From the NCBI RefSeq assembly GCF_021173675.1, contig NZ_JAIHON010000003.1:1-64000 (forward strand): a stretch of 64,000 nucleotides of DNA. Reading direction: 5' to 3'. A model generated the notes under the pieces. The model was not told the origin of the DNA, searched no databases, and worked only from the letters and a program-made list of their open reading frames with translations. The translations under genes were made by a program, and so were the position numbers. Shown here piece by piece: positions 1-8,115 of this stretch. Each line of letters starts with the position of its first letter. The first letter of the stretch is position 1. The DNA is from Streptomyces lincolnensis (GTDB lineage Bacteria > Actinomycetota > Actinomycetes > Streptomycetales > Streptomycetaceae).

Positions 1-173
1 ACGCCGGTGAACTCGTGCACTTTCGCCGCGTCGGCCAGTTTCTCCCAGGGATCGCGGGGGACACCCGCCTGGGCGAACACCTTGAACCGCGTGCCCGAGT
101 TCCCGTACGCCCACGACGGCGTCTCGACTGCCTGGGTCCGGAGAGCGGCTTTCACCGCGATGAGCTCGGTCAC
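1..173 (-). CDS. rhaI: L-rhamnose isomerase, N-terminal part (runs off window start)
   Basis: The 57 visible N-terminal residues include the stretch [14 protein letters not shown] followed by [10 protein letters not shown], typical of the Pseudomonas stutzeri/Rhizobium-type L-rhamnose isomerase, which converts L-rhamnose to L-rhamnulose in the cytoplasm. The GTG start at 173 is preceded by a GAGGAG ribosome site with 6-nt spacing; no in-frame ATG lies nearby. It is divergent from the rhaTPQSM transport operon, and a LacI-like palindrome sits between its promoter and its start. The rest of the gene, and any rhamnulose kinase or aldolase, lies outside the window. The identity rests on a short but characteristic stretch plus context. 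Confidence 0.85.
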   Translation of the reverse strand, partial: MTELIAVKAALRTQAVETPSWAYGNSGTRFKVFAQAGVPRDPWEKLADAAKVHEFTG

Positions 174-189
174 GTGGGGCTCCTCTGTG

Positions 190-201
190 TGAATCGATTC
201 A
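190..201. promoter_or_regulatory. LacI-family operator candidate O1 (rhaI side)
   Basis: TGAATCGATTCA is a perfect 12-bp palindrome with the central CG typical of LacI/GalR operators. It starts 7 nt downstream of the predicted rhaI -10 box, so bound repressor would cover the transcription start. The likely ligand-responsive repressor is the LacI protein encoded at 6989-8014. Confidence 0.6.
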
Positions 202-208
202 GTGCGCG

Positions 209-237
209 AAGGTATGGCTCCCCCGAAGGGGTGTCAA
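209..237 (-). promoter_or_regulatory. Predicted rhaI promoter
   Basis: On the minus strand TTGACA (237-232), a 17-nt spacer, then TACCTT (214-209). This is a good fit to the vegetative sigma-HrdB consensus, placed 36 nt upstream of the rhaI start codon and directly before operator O1. Confidence 0.6.
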
Positions 238-286
238 GGGGTACGGCAGGCCCCGCTTCCTGTGCTCTGACCGTGACCTTTGGCTA

Positions 287-301
287 TCGAAACTTTTTCG
301 A
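287..301. repeat. Inverted repeat TCGAAA-N3-TTTCGA
   Basis: A perfect 6-3-6 inverted repeat lies between the two divergent rhamnose promoters. It could be an auxiliary operator, because sugar-responsive regulators of streptomycetes often use GAAA/TTTC half-sites. No direct evidence of function. Confidence 0.35.
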
Positions 302-310
302 GGAGACCCA

Positions 311-340
311 TTGACGTGACATGTCCGACGCGCCTAACGT
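311..340 (+). promoter_or_regulatory. Predicted rhaTPQSM promoter
   Basis: TTGACG (311-316), an 18-nt spacer and TAACGT (335-340) lie 71 nt upstream of the rhaT start. A LacI-like operator begins 14 nt after the -10 box. Confidence 0.5.
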
Positions 341-354
341 CCCGGCAACCAAGT

Positions 355-366
355 TGAAACCTTTCA
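355..366. promoter_or_regulatory. LacI-family operator candidate O2 (rhaT side)
   Basis: TGAAA-CC-TTTCA has perfect 5-bp arms and resembles the common TGAAACGTTTCA operator. It lies just downstream of the predicted rhaT promoter, mirroring O1 on the rhaI side. Confidence 0.55.
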
Positions 367-410
367 CGACGCCGTGACGGTCTCCCGCAGGCGTCGTCGA
401 GGAGCCCCTC

Positions 411-1928
411 ATGACCCACCCGTCCGACGCGGGTCCGGCCCCGGTGTTGTCGCTCAAGGACGTCTCGAAGTCCTTCGGAGCGGTGCGCGCCCTGCGGGAC
501 GTGTCCCTGGAGCTGTTCCCCGGCGAGGTCCACGCCCTCGCCGGTGAGAACGGCGCGGGCAAGTCCACGCTCATCAAGACCCTTGCAGGGGTGCACCGAC
601 CCGATGCCGGTCAGGTGCTGCTCGACGGCGCGCCGGTCCAGTTCCACGGCCCCGGCGACGCCCGCGACGCCGGCATCGCCGTGATCTACCAGGAGCCCAC
701 GCTCTTTCCCGACCTGTCGATCGCCGAGAACATCTTCATGGGCCGCCAGCCGCGCCGCGCCCTCGGCCGGATCGACCACAAGGCCACCCATGGCGCGACG
801 CTGGCGCTGATGCAGCGGCTCGGTGTCGAACTCGACCCGGACCGTCCGGCCCGTGGTCTGTCCATCGCCGACCAGCAGATCGTGGAGATCGCCAAGGCGC
901 TCTCCTTCGACGCCCGCGTCCTGATCATGGACGAGCCGACCGCCGCCCTCACGGGCAGTGAGGTCGCCCGGCTCTTCGGTGTCGTCCGCGCCCTGCGCGA
1001 GCAGGGCGCCGCCGTGCTGTTCATCTCGCACCGTCTGGAGGAGATCTTCCAGATCTGCCGGCGGGTCACCACCCTGCGCGACGGCGCCTGGATCGCCAGC
1101 GAGCTCCTGGACGGCATGACCGAGGACGACCTCGTCCGCCGCATGGTCGGCCGCGATCTGGAGGAGCTGTACCCGAAGCAGGACGTCAGGCCGGGGGAGG
1201 TCGCCCTCAGCGTGCGGCGGCTGACCCGGGAGGGTGTCTTCACCGACGTCTCCTTCGATGTGCGGCACGGCGAGATCGTGGGCCTCGCGGGGCTCGTCGG
1301 CGCCGGCCGCACCGAGGTCGCCCGGGCCGTCTTCGGCATCGACCGCTGGGACGCGGGTGAGGTCGAGGTGCAGGGCCGGAAGCTGACCAACGGCGCCCCG
1401 TCCACCGCGATGGCCGCCGGACTCGCCCTCGTACCGGAGGACCGGCGCGCACAGGGCCTGGTGATGGACATGTCCATCGAGCGCAACATCGGCCTCACCG
1501 GTCTGCGTACGACCGTGAAGGCGGGCCTGATGGACCGCGGCGCCGAGCGCAGCCGCTCCCTCGACTGGGCGGTCAGGCTCCAGGTGAAGTACGCCCGGAT
1601 CGCCGACACCGTCAACACGCTCTCCGGCGGCAACCAGCAGAAGGTCGTCCTGGCCAAGTGGCTCGCCACCGGCCCCAAGGTGCTGATCGTCGACGAGCCG
1701 ACCCGGGGCATCGACGTCGGCACGAAGGCCGAAGTGCACCGGCTGCTCAGCCAGTTGGCCGCCGACGGGGTGGCCGTCCTGATGATCTCCTCCGACCTGC
1801 CCGAGATCCTCGGCATGGCCGACCGCGTGCTGGTGATGCACGAGGGCCGCCTGACCGCCGAGATCCCGCGCTCCGACGCCACCGAGGAATCCGTGATGGC
1901 CGCAGCCACCGGGAGGGCCGCCGCATGA
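411..1928 (+). CDS. rhaT: Rhamnose ABC transporter, ATP-binding protein
   Basis: This 505-residue tandem ATPase of the carbohydrate-uptake-2 (RbsA/XylG) type powers sugar import. The first nucleotide-binding domain has Walker [10 protein letters not shown] at residues 45-53 and Walker [11 protein letters not shown]. The second has the degenerate P-loop GLVGAGRTE, the signature LSGGNQQK and [11 protein letters not shown], as usual in this family. The ATG at 411 follows a GAGGAG site. Its stop overlaps the next permease start (ATGA), indicating translational coupling. Assignment to rhamnose rather than ribose or xylose comes from the flanking rhaI and rhaM genes. Confidence 0.9.
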   Translation: MTHPSDAGPAPVLSLKDVSKSFGAVRALRDVSLELFPGEVHALAGENGAGKSTLIKTLAGVHRPDAGQVLLDGAPVQFHGPGDARDAGIAVIYQEPTLFPDLSIAENIFMGRQPRRALGRIDHKATHGATLALMQRLGVELDPDRPARGLSIADQQIVEIAKALSFDARVLIMDEPTAALTGSEVARLFGVVRALREQGAAVLFISHRLEEIFQICRRVTTLRDGAWIASELLDGMTEDDLVRRMVGRDLEELYPKQDVRPGEVALSVRRLTREGVFTDVSFDVRHGEIVGLAGLVGAGRTEVARAVFGIDRWDAGEVEVQGRKLTNGAPSTAMAAGLALVPEDRRAQGLVMDMSIERNIGLTGLRTTVKAGLMDRGAERSRSLDWAVRLQVKYARIADTVNTLSGGNQQKVVLAKWLATGPKVLIVDEPTRGIDVGTKAEVHRLLSQLAADGVAVLMISSDLPEILGMADRVLVMHEGRLTAEIPRSDATEESVMAAATGRAAA

Positions 1929-2965
1929 CGGTCCTCACCCCGAACGAGACCCCCGTCGCCGAGGTGCCCAAGTCCAGCGGCACCCGGCTGGTCGACCGCG
2001 TCTTCAAGATGCGCGAACTGGCCATCCTGCTGGTCTTCCTGGTGATGATCGGCATCACCCAGGCGGGCAACAGCGAGTTCCTGTCCGAACAGGGCATCAA
2101 GGACCTGCTGCTGAACGCGACCATCCTGGTCCTGGTGGCCACCGGCCAGTCGCTGGTGGTGATCACGAGGAACGTCGACCTGTCGGTCGGCTCCACCCTC
2201 GGCATCAGCGCCTTCGCCGCCGGCGTCTACCTCCAGGGCGGCGGCAACCCAGTCGTGGCCGTGATCCTCGCGGTCCTGCTCGGCATCGGCTTCGGCCTGC
2301 TCAACGGACTCCTCGTCAGCCTCGGCCAGGTGCCGGCCCTGGTGGTCACGCTCGGCACGCTCTACATCATCCGCGGCATCGACTCCATCTGGGTCGGCTC
2401 CCGGCAGATCACCGCGGCCGATCTCCCCGGCGGATTCGTGGACTTCGGCTCCGGCGGCATCTCGGCCGTGCCGTACCTGGCGCTGATCGCCCTCGTCGTC
2501 CTGGTGGCGACCGCCTATTACCTCAAGCACTTCGGCAGCGGCCGCGAACTGTACGCCCTGGGCTCCAACCCCGAGGCCGCCCGGCTCGCCGGCATCCCGG
2601 TCCGCAAGCGGATCCTCGCCGCGTACACCTTCTGCGGAGCCCTCGCCGGCCTCGCGGGCGCCATGTACCTGGCCCGCTTCGGCAACGTCGACTCCAGCAC
2701 CGGCAACGGCTACGAACTCACCGTCGTCAGCGCGGTCGTGGTCGGCGGCGTGGTCTTCACCGGCGGCTCCGGCAGCGTCTACGGCGCCGCCCTCGGCGCG
2801 CTGCTGCTGACCTCCATCAACAGCGTGCTGCCCGCCCTCGGCGTCAGCTCCGTGTGGGTGCTCGCCATCAACGGCATCCTGCTCATCCTCGCCATCGCCG
2901 TGGACCGTGTGGTCGCGCTGCGGGTGGCGTCGGCCCTGAAGAAGAGGAACGCTCGCCATGCCTGA
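1925..2965 (+). CDS. rhaP: Rhamnose ABC transporter, permease 1
   Basis: A 346-residue polytopic inner-membrane protein of the BPD_transp_2 (RbsC-like) family. Hydrophobic segments run through most of its length; conserved patches include [22 protein letters not shown]-like loop text and [11 protein letters not shown], the cytoplasmic loop that contacts the ATPase. The start at 1925 shares four bases with the rhaT stop. A short hydrophilic N-terminus (about 35 residues) precedes the first membrane segment. It should pair with the next permease to form the membrane channel. Confidence 0.88.
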   Translation: MTVLTPNETPVAEVPKSSGTRLVDRVFKMRELAILLVFLVMIGITQAGNSEFLSEQGIKDLLLNATILVLVATGQSLVVITRNVDLSVGSTLGISAFAAGVYLQGGGNPVVAVILAVLLGIGFGLLNGLLVSLGQVPALVVTLGTLYIIRGIDSIWVGSRQITAADLPGGFVDFGSGGISAVPYLALIALVVLVATAYYLKHFGSGRELYALGSNPEAARLAGIPVRKRILAAYTFCGALAGLAGAMYLARFGNVDSSTGNGYELTVVSAVVVGGVVFTGGSGSVYGAALGALLLTSINSVLPALGVSSVWVLAINGILLILAIAVDRVVALRVASALKKRNARHA

Positions 2966-3965
2966 GTCCCTCAGTCGCGCGATCCGCTGGGACACGGTCG
3001 TCGGCGCCCTCCTGATCGTCCTGCTGCTGTTCTCCTTCACCTTCGTGGACGGCTTCAGCAACTCCCTGAACCTGTCGTTCCTGATCGGCAGCACCCTGCC
3101 CATCGCGCTGATCGCGCTGCCGATGACCCTCCTGGTCGTCTCCGGCGAGATCGACCTGTCGGTGGCCTCCACGGCCGGACTGTCCGGCTCGGTGATGGGC
3201 TACCTGTGGAACCAGGGCATGTCGATCGAGACGATCATCCCGATCTGCCTGCTGCTCGGTGTGGTCTGCGGCCTGATCAACGGTCTGCTCGTCACCCGGC
3301 TCGGCCTGCCCTCCCTCGCCGTCACCATCGGCACCCTCGCCGCCTACCGGGGCATCGCGCAGATCGTGCTCGGCTCCGACGCGGTGACCGACTTCCCCAC
3401 CCAGTACCTGGACTTCGCCTCCGGCCGCATCGGGGACACCTTCATCCCGCAGGCGTTCCTGCCCTTCCTGGTGCTGCTCGCGATCGCCGTGGTCGCCCTG
3501 CACGCCACGCCGTTCGGGCGGTCGCTGTTCGCGATAGGCGCCAGCGAGGAGGCCGCGCGCTTCGCCGGCATCCGCGTCAAGCGGCAGAAGCTCATCCTGT
3601 TCACGGTGACCGGCCTGATGGCCTCCCTCACCGGCATCTTCTGGGCACTGCACTTCGCCAGCGCCCGCTACGACAACGCCACCGGCCTCGAACTGTCCGT
3701 CGTGGCGGCGGTGTTGCTCGGCGGTATCGACTTCGACGGCGGCAAGGGCACGCTCGGCGGCGCGATCGCGGGAGTCTTCCTGCTCGGCGCGCTGCAGAAC
3801 GTGATGAGCCTCCTGAACGTCTCCGCCCAGTCCCAGATCGTCGTCACCGGCGTTCTGCTCGTCGTCTCCGTGCTCGGCCCCCGGGTCGCACGGCAGATCT
3901 CCGTCGCGAGGGCGGGCCGCAGAGCCGCCTCGACTCCGACCTCGTCCCTCAGCTCACCCTCGTAA
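2958..3965 (+). CDS. rhaQ: Rhamnose ABC transporter, permease 2
   Basis: A 335-residue second permease of the same RbsC-like family. It carries VSGEIDLSVASTAG and GASEEAARFAGIRVKR, the equivalents of the conserved loops of its partner. It overlaps the preceding gene by 8 nt. Two different permeases in tandem are the expected arrangement for rhizobial-type rhamnose transporters (RhaP/RhaQ). The C-terminal tail is Ser/Ala/Arg-rich and poorly conserved-looking. Confidence 0.88.
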   Translation: MPESLSRAIRWDTVVGALLIVLLLFSFTFVDGFSNSLNLSFLIGSTLPIALIALPMTLLVVSGEIDLSVASTAGLSGSVMGYLWNQGMSIETIIPICLLLGVVCGLINGLLVTRLGLPSLAVTIGTLAAYRGIAQIVLGSDAVTDFPTQYLDFASGRIGDTFIPQAFLPFLVLLAIAVVALHATPFGRSLFAIGASEEAARFAGIRVKRQKLILFTVTGLMASLTGIFWALHFASARYDNATGLELSVVAAVLLGGIDFDGGKGTLGGAIAGVFLLGALQNVMSLLNVSAQSQIVVTGVLLVVSVLGPRVARQISVARAGRRAASTPTSSLSSPS

Positions 3966-3978
3966 AGGAATCACCGTC

Positions 3979-5061
3979 ATGCGCAAGTCGACCCTCCGCC
4001 GTACCTGTGTGGCGCTCGCCGCCGTCACCTCCCTCTCCCTGGCCGCCACCGCCTGCGGCGGCACCACCAAGAAGGACGTCGAGAACGAGAGCACCGGCTC
4101 CGCGGCCTCGGCCGGCAAGGCCGACCCGAACGCGGCCACCAAGAAGGGCCTGACCGTCGGCTTCCTGCCCAAGCAGGTCAACAACCCCTACTTCACCTCC
4201 GCCGACAAGGGCGGCGAGGCGGCCCTGAAGGAGCTGGGCTCGAAGTACAAGGAGGTCGGCCCCTCCAGCGCCACCGACACCTCCGGCCAGGTCTCCTACG
4301 TCAACACGCTCACCCAGCAGCAGGTCGACGCCATGGCCGTCTCCGCGCAGGACCCGGGCGCCCTGTGCACCGCGCTCAAGCAGGCCATGAAGAACGACAT
4401 CAAGGTCGTCACCTACGACTCCGACACCAAGCCCGACTGCCGCAACGCCTTCGTCTCGCAGGCCTCCGCCGAGGACCTGGGCCGCACCGAGGTGCAGTTG
4501 CTCGCCGAGCAGATCGGCTACAAGGGCGAGATCGCGATCCTGTCCGCCGCGCAGACCGCGACGAACCAGAACGTCTGGATCGACTTCATGAAGGACGAGC
4601 TGAAGGACCCCAAGTACAAGGACATCAAGCTCGTCAAGGTCGCCTACGGCAACGACGACGCCCAGCAGTCCTTCCAGCAGACCCAGGGCCTGCTCCAGGA
4701 GTACCCGAACCTGAAGGGGATCATCTCCCCGACCACCGTCGGCATCAAGGCGGCCGCCCAGTACCTGTCGGGCTCCAAGTACAAGGGCAAGGTCAAGCTG
4801 ACCGGCCTCGGCACCCCGAACGACATGCGCAAGTACGTCAAGAACGGCACGGTCGAGGCGTTCGAGCTGTGGGACCCGGCGAAGCTCGGCGCGCTGGCCG
4901 CGCAGGCCGCCGTGGCGCTGGTCTCGGGCCAGATCACCGGCAAGGAGGGCGAGACCTTCAAGGCCGGCGGCACCACGTACACCATCGGCAAGGACGGCGT
5001 GATCAGCCTCGGCAAGCCGACCGTGTTCGACGCGAAGAACATCGACCAGTTCAACTTCTGA
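3979..5061 (+). CDS. rhaS: Rhamnose-binding lipoprotein
   Basis: A 360-residue extracellular solute-binding protein of the Peripla_BP_4 (RbsB-like) family. It has a lipoprotein signal: basic RKSTLRR, a hydrophobic core and lipobox ATAC with the lipidated Cys at residue 26. The mature part begins VGFLPKQVNNPYFTS, the sugar-binding fold start, and contains the typical VTYDSDTKPDCR hinge text. The start at 3979 follows AAAGGAA. It is the last transporter component of the operon and delivers the sugar to RhaPQ. The two cysteines near residues 133 and 155 could pair. Confidence 0.9.
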   Translation: MRKSTLRRTCVALAAVTSLSLAATACGGTTKKDVENESTGSAASAGKADPNAATKKGLTVGFLPKQVNNPYFTSADKGGEAALKELGSKYKEVGPSSATDTSGQVSYVNTLTQQQVDAMAVSAQDPGALCTALKQAMKNDIKVVTYDSDTKPDCRNAFVSQASAEDLGRTEVQLLAEQIGYKGEIAILSAAQTATNQNVWIDFMKDELKDPKYKDIKLVKVAYGNDDAQQSFQQTQGLLQEYPNLKGIISPTTVGIKAAAQYLSGSKYKGKVKLTGLGTPNDMRKYVKNGTVEAFELWDPAKLGALAAQAAVALVSGQITGKEGETFKAGGTTYTIGKDGVISLGKPTVFDAKNIDQFNF

Positions 5062-5098
5062 TCCCCCTTCTGATCCCCCAGTGAAGGAGCGGTACTTC

Positions 5099-5419
5099 AT
5101 GCAGCGCGTCTGCTTCCTGCTCAAGGTCCGTCAGGACAAGCTCGCCGAGTACCGCGAACGCCACGCGGCCGTGTGGCCGGAGATGCTCGAAGCACTCTCG
5201 GCCACCGGCTGGCACAACTACTCGCTCTTCCTGCGCGACGACGGCCTGCTCGTCGGCTACCTGGAGACCGAGGACTTCGAGGCCGCCAAGGCCGGCATGG
5301 AAGCCACCGAGGTCAACGCCCGCTGGCAGAAGGAGATGGGCCCGTTCTTCGAGGCGCTGGACGGCGCCCGCCCCGACGAGGCCATGAAACCGCTCACCGA
5401 AGTGTTCCACCTCGCCTGA
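5099..5419 (+). CDS. rhaM: L-rhamnose mutarotase
   Basis: A 106-residue small alpha/beta-barrel enzyme (RhaM/RhaU family, usual length about 104) that interconverts alpha- and beta-L-rhamnose and so feeds the isomerase. The conserved RHAAVWPEM includes the catalytic His at residue 22; the C-terminal half has WQKEMGPFFE. The ATG at 5099 is preferred over an in-frame GTG at 5081 because AAGGAG at 5084-5089 then gives normal spacing. It lies 37 nt after rhaS and is very likely in the same operon. This gene is the best evidence that the transporter carries rhamnose. Confidence 0.92.
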   Translation: MQRVCFLLKVRQDKLAEYRERHAAVWPEMLEALSATGWHNYSLFLRDDGLLVGYLETEDFEAAKAGMEATEVNARWQKEMGPFFEALDGARPDEAMKPLTEVFHLA

Positions 5420-5484
5420 CCGCCTCCCAGACCGCCTGACCGCCCCCGTCATCTCGCCTGACATCCCCATCAGGAGCCGCATCC

Positions 5485-6909
5485 ATGAAAAGACGTACGC
5501 TGCTGGGCGCCGCCCTCGCCGGTGCCGTGGTGACCCCCGCCCTCGCCGCCGGGACCGCGCGGGCCGCCGATCCCGGACCCTCGGTCACCCGTACCGGCAC
5601 CACCACGCTCGACAGCCAGGCGATCTTCTTCGTGTCCTACGACGGTCTGGTCAACAACAACTCGTTCCAGAAGAACGGCCTGCTGACCTACAAGGGCTAT
5701 CAGTACGCCGCCTGGTACACCGCCGACCGCAACGCCGTCGTCGGCCGCCGCGTCCTCGGTGCGAGCACCTGGTCGACGGTCAAGGTCGGCCACACGCTGC
5801 GCTACAACGACTCCCACAACGTCATATCGATGGGCGTCTCCAAGGTGGACGGCCGCCTCCACCTCAACATGGACTCCCACAGCGACGGCTTCACCTACGT
5901 CAAGTCCGTCGCCGGGCTCATGGACAACCCCGCAGGCCTGAGCTGGACCACCAGCCGCTTCGGCGCACCCCAGTCCACCCTGGACGGACTCGCGCTCACC
6001 TCGCAGTTCACCTACCCGCAGTTCGTCTCCACCCCCGACGGCAGGCTCCAGCTCAGCTACCGCGTCGCCGTCTCCGGCAACGGCCGCAACGCGCTCGCCG
6101 AGTACGACGGCACGAAGTGGACCAACCTCGGCGAGTGGTCCAGCTCCACCGGCACCTACACCAGCGAGCACGGCTCCTCCACGGCCCGCAACATGTACCT
6201 GCACGGCATCGACTACGACGTCAACGGCCGCCTGCACTCCCTGTTCACCTGGCGCGAGCAGAACGGCGCCGTGATGTGCAACGGCGGCGGCATCTCCAAC
6301 CACGACACCGGCTACGTCTACTCCGACGACCGCGGCCGCACCTGGCGCAACAACGTCGGCACCGTCGTCGGCACCACCGGCGCCTCCGACAAGGTGGCCG
6401 TCACCGACGGCGGCCTGGTCGTCGACCCGCTCAACGCCGACCACTCCCTGATGAACCAGGAGAGCCAGGCCACCGACTCCGCGGGGCGCCCGCACGCGAT
6501 CATCAGCTATGTGCCCGGCCGCTTCGGTCAGTGCACCACCAACTACGTCGCCGACCGCACCGCCAACGGCCGCGCCTTCCACGTCCGCAAGAACGCCGCG
6601 GGCACCTGGCAGAAGACCGAGATCCCGGTCCCGCTCAACTCCAGCCAACGCACCAAGCTGGTCCTGGACAAGTACAACAACGCCTACGCGATCTTCCCCT
6701 TCGGCCGGATCGCCGGCGCCTCCGCGGCCTCCGGGTACACCGACTGGAAGATCCTCTTCGACGGCAGCGGCCTCAACGCCTTCGGCGAGGTCGTCATCGA
6801 CGAGATGCGGGTCAGGGACGGCAACGTCCTGTCGTTCATGTACCAGGAGAAGTCCAGCGGTACGACCCCCTCAGCCCTCCATGTCGTCGACTTCGCCCTG
6901 CCCGCCTGA
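5485..6909 (+). CDS. Secreted BNR-type beta-propeller protein, candidate rhamnoside-acting enzyme
   Basis: A 474-residue protein with an N-terminal Tat-like signal (KRRTLLGAALAGAVVTPALA, then ARAAD near residue 30). The rest reads as a BNR_4-type seven-bladed propeller: SYDGLVNNNSFQKNGLLTYK, RHHS-like strands, SDDRGRTWRNN (an Asp-box) and HAIISYVPGRFGQ. BNR_4 proteins include polysaccharide lyases (PL24/PL25) and GH145-type rhamnosidases. Its place right after rhaM suggests that it releases rhamnose, or a rhamnose-ended oligosaccharide, outside the cell. The exact enzyme class cannot be fixed from sequence alone, and a non-catalytic binding role is possible. Confidence 0.75.
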   Translation: MKRRTLLGAALAGAVVTPALAAGTARAADPGPSVTRTGTTTLDSQAIFFVSYDGLVNNNSFQKNGLLTYKGYQYAAWYTADRNAVVGRRVLGASTWSTVKVGHTLRYNDSHNVISMGVSKVDGRLHLNMDSHSDGFTYVKSVAGLMDNPAGLSWTTSRFGAPQSTLDGLALTSQFTYPQFVSTPDGRLQLSYRVAVSGNGRNALAEYDGTKWTNLGEWSSSTGTYTSEHGSSTARNMYLHGIDYDVNGRLHSLFTWREQNGAVMCNGGGISNHDTGYVYSDDRGRTWRNNVGTVVGTTGASDKVAVTDGGLVVDPLNADHSLMNQESQATDSAGRPHAIISYVPGRFGQCTTNYVADRTANGRAFHVRKNAAGTWQKTEIPVPLNSSQRTKLVLDKYNNAYAIFPFGRIAGASAASGYTDWKILFDGSGLNAFGEVVIDEMRVRDGNVLSFMYQEKSSGTTPSALHVVDFALPA

Positions 6910-6988
6910 CCGGTGCGGATACGCGACGGCATGACGGTAATGTGAAGGCCTTCCGGCTGCTTTCCGCCCTCCTGGAGGTCCCTGTCTG

Positions 6989-8014
6989 ATGGCCCAGTCC
7001 GTGGGTATCAAGGACGTCGCCCGTGCCGCCGGGGTCTCCGTCGGCACGGTGTCGAACGTCATCAACCGCCCGGACACGGTCGCCACCGAGACCCGGGCGC
7101 GGGTGCTGTCCGCGATAGACCGGCTCGGCTACGTCCGCAGCGAGTCCGCGCGTCAGCTGCGCGCGGGCCGCAGCCGGATCATGGGGCTGCTCGTCCTCGA
7201 CATGGGCAACCCCTTCTTCGTCGACGTCGCGCGCGGTGCCGAGCGGGCCGCGCGCGAGGCCGGACTCGGCGTGATGGTCTGCAACAGCGCCCAGAACCCG
7301 GGCGAGGAGGCCGACTACCTCTCGCTCTTCGCCGAGCAGCGGGTGCGCGGTGTGCTGCTGACCCCGGCCGACGCCACCGGACGCAACATCGACACGTTCC
7401 GGCGCCACGGCATCCCCTTCGTCCTCGTCGACCGGGTCGCCGAGGGCACCACCGAGTGCTCCGTCTCCGTCGACGACGTGGCCGGCGGCGCGCTCGCCGT
7501 GCGCCATCTCGTCGACGCCGGGCACCGCTCCATCGCCTACGTCAGCGGCCCGCCCGGACTCAACCAGGTCCGCGACCGCCGTACCGGCGCCCTGAACGCG
7601 CTCGCCGAGGCCGGGCTCGGCCCGGAGCACCTGCGCGAACTGCCCACCGAGCGGCTGGACGTGGCCGCGGGACGGGACGCCGGCGCCCGGCTGCTCGGCC
7701 TCGCCGACCGCCCGACCGCCGTGTTCTGCGCCAACGACCTGCTCGCCCTCGGTGTCCTCCAGGCCATGTACGCGGCCGGCGTCACGGTCCCCGACGACCT
7801 GGCGATCGTCGGCTACGACGACATCGAGTTCGCCGCCGCCGCGGCCGTCCCGCTCACCTCGGTCCGCCAGCCCGCCGTCACCATGGGCGCCCTGGCCGCG
7901 GAACTGCTCCTGGAGGAGACCGAGGCCGAGACGACCGGGCTCCGCCACGAGCACCGGCGGGTCGTGCTCCAGCCCGAACTGGTGGTGCGCCGCTCCAGCC
8001 TGTCGGCGCGCTGA
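6989..8014 (+). CDS. LacI-family transcriptional regulator, probable rhamnose repressor
   Basis: A 341-residue LacI/GalR protein. The N-terminal helix-turn-helix and hinge (residues about 5-60: IKDVARAAGVSVGTVSNVIN, ESARQLRAGRS) are followed by a periplasmic-binding-like effector domain (MGNPFFVDVARGAE, FCANDLLALGVLQ, VGYDDIEFA). The start at 6989 follows GGAGGT. It sits at the end of the rhamnose operon and is the obvious candidate to bind the two TGAAW-type palindromes in the rhaI/rhaT promoter region. The inducer is likely rhamnose or a derivative, by inference. Confidence 0.88.
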   Translation: MAQSVGIKDVARAAGVSVGTVSNVINRPDTVATETRARVLSAIDRLGYVRSESARQLRAGRSRIMGLLVLDMGNPFFVDVARGAERAAREAGLGVMVCNSAQNPGEEADYLSLFAEQRVRGVLLTPADATGRNIDTFRRHGIPFVLVDRVAEGTTECSVSVDDVAGGALAVRHLVDAGHRSIAYVSGPPGLNQVRDRRTGALNALAEAGLGPEHLRELPTERLDVAAGRDAGARLLGLADRPTAVFCANDLLALGVLQAMYAAGVTVPDDLAIVGYDDIEFAAAAAVPLTSVRQPAVTMGALAAELLLEETEAETTGLRHEHRRVVLQPELVVRRSSLSAR

Positions 8015-8115
8015 GCGCCGGTTCAGCAGCGGCGCGTGATCCCCGGGCTCGGCCGGTGGCCGGGCATGTGGTCCACTGGGACGCGGCCAGCCGTCCGTCC
8101 GCACCGGGAGCCCCG

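Noticed and set aside
234..3653. Long minus-strand open frames antisense to the rhamnose transporter genes
   Set aside because: They are artefacts of the GC-rich third codon position. Translations are Gly/Asp/Arg/His-rich with no family resemblance and lie opposite well-conserved ABC genes.
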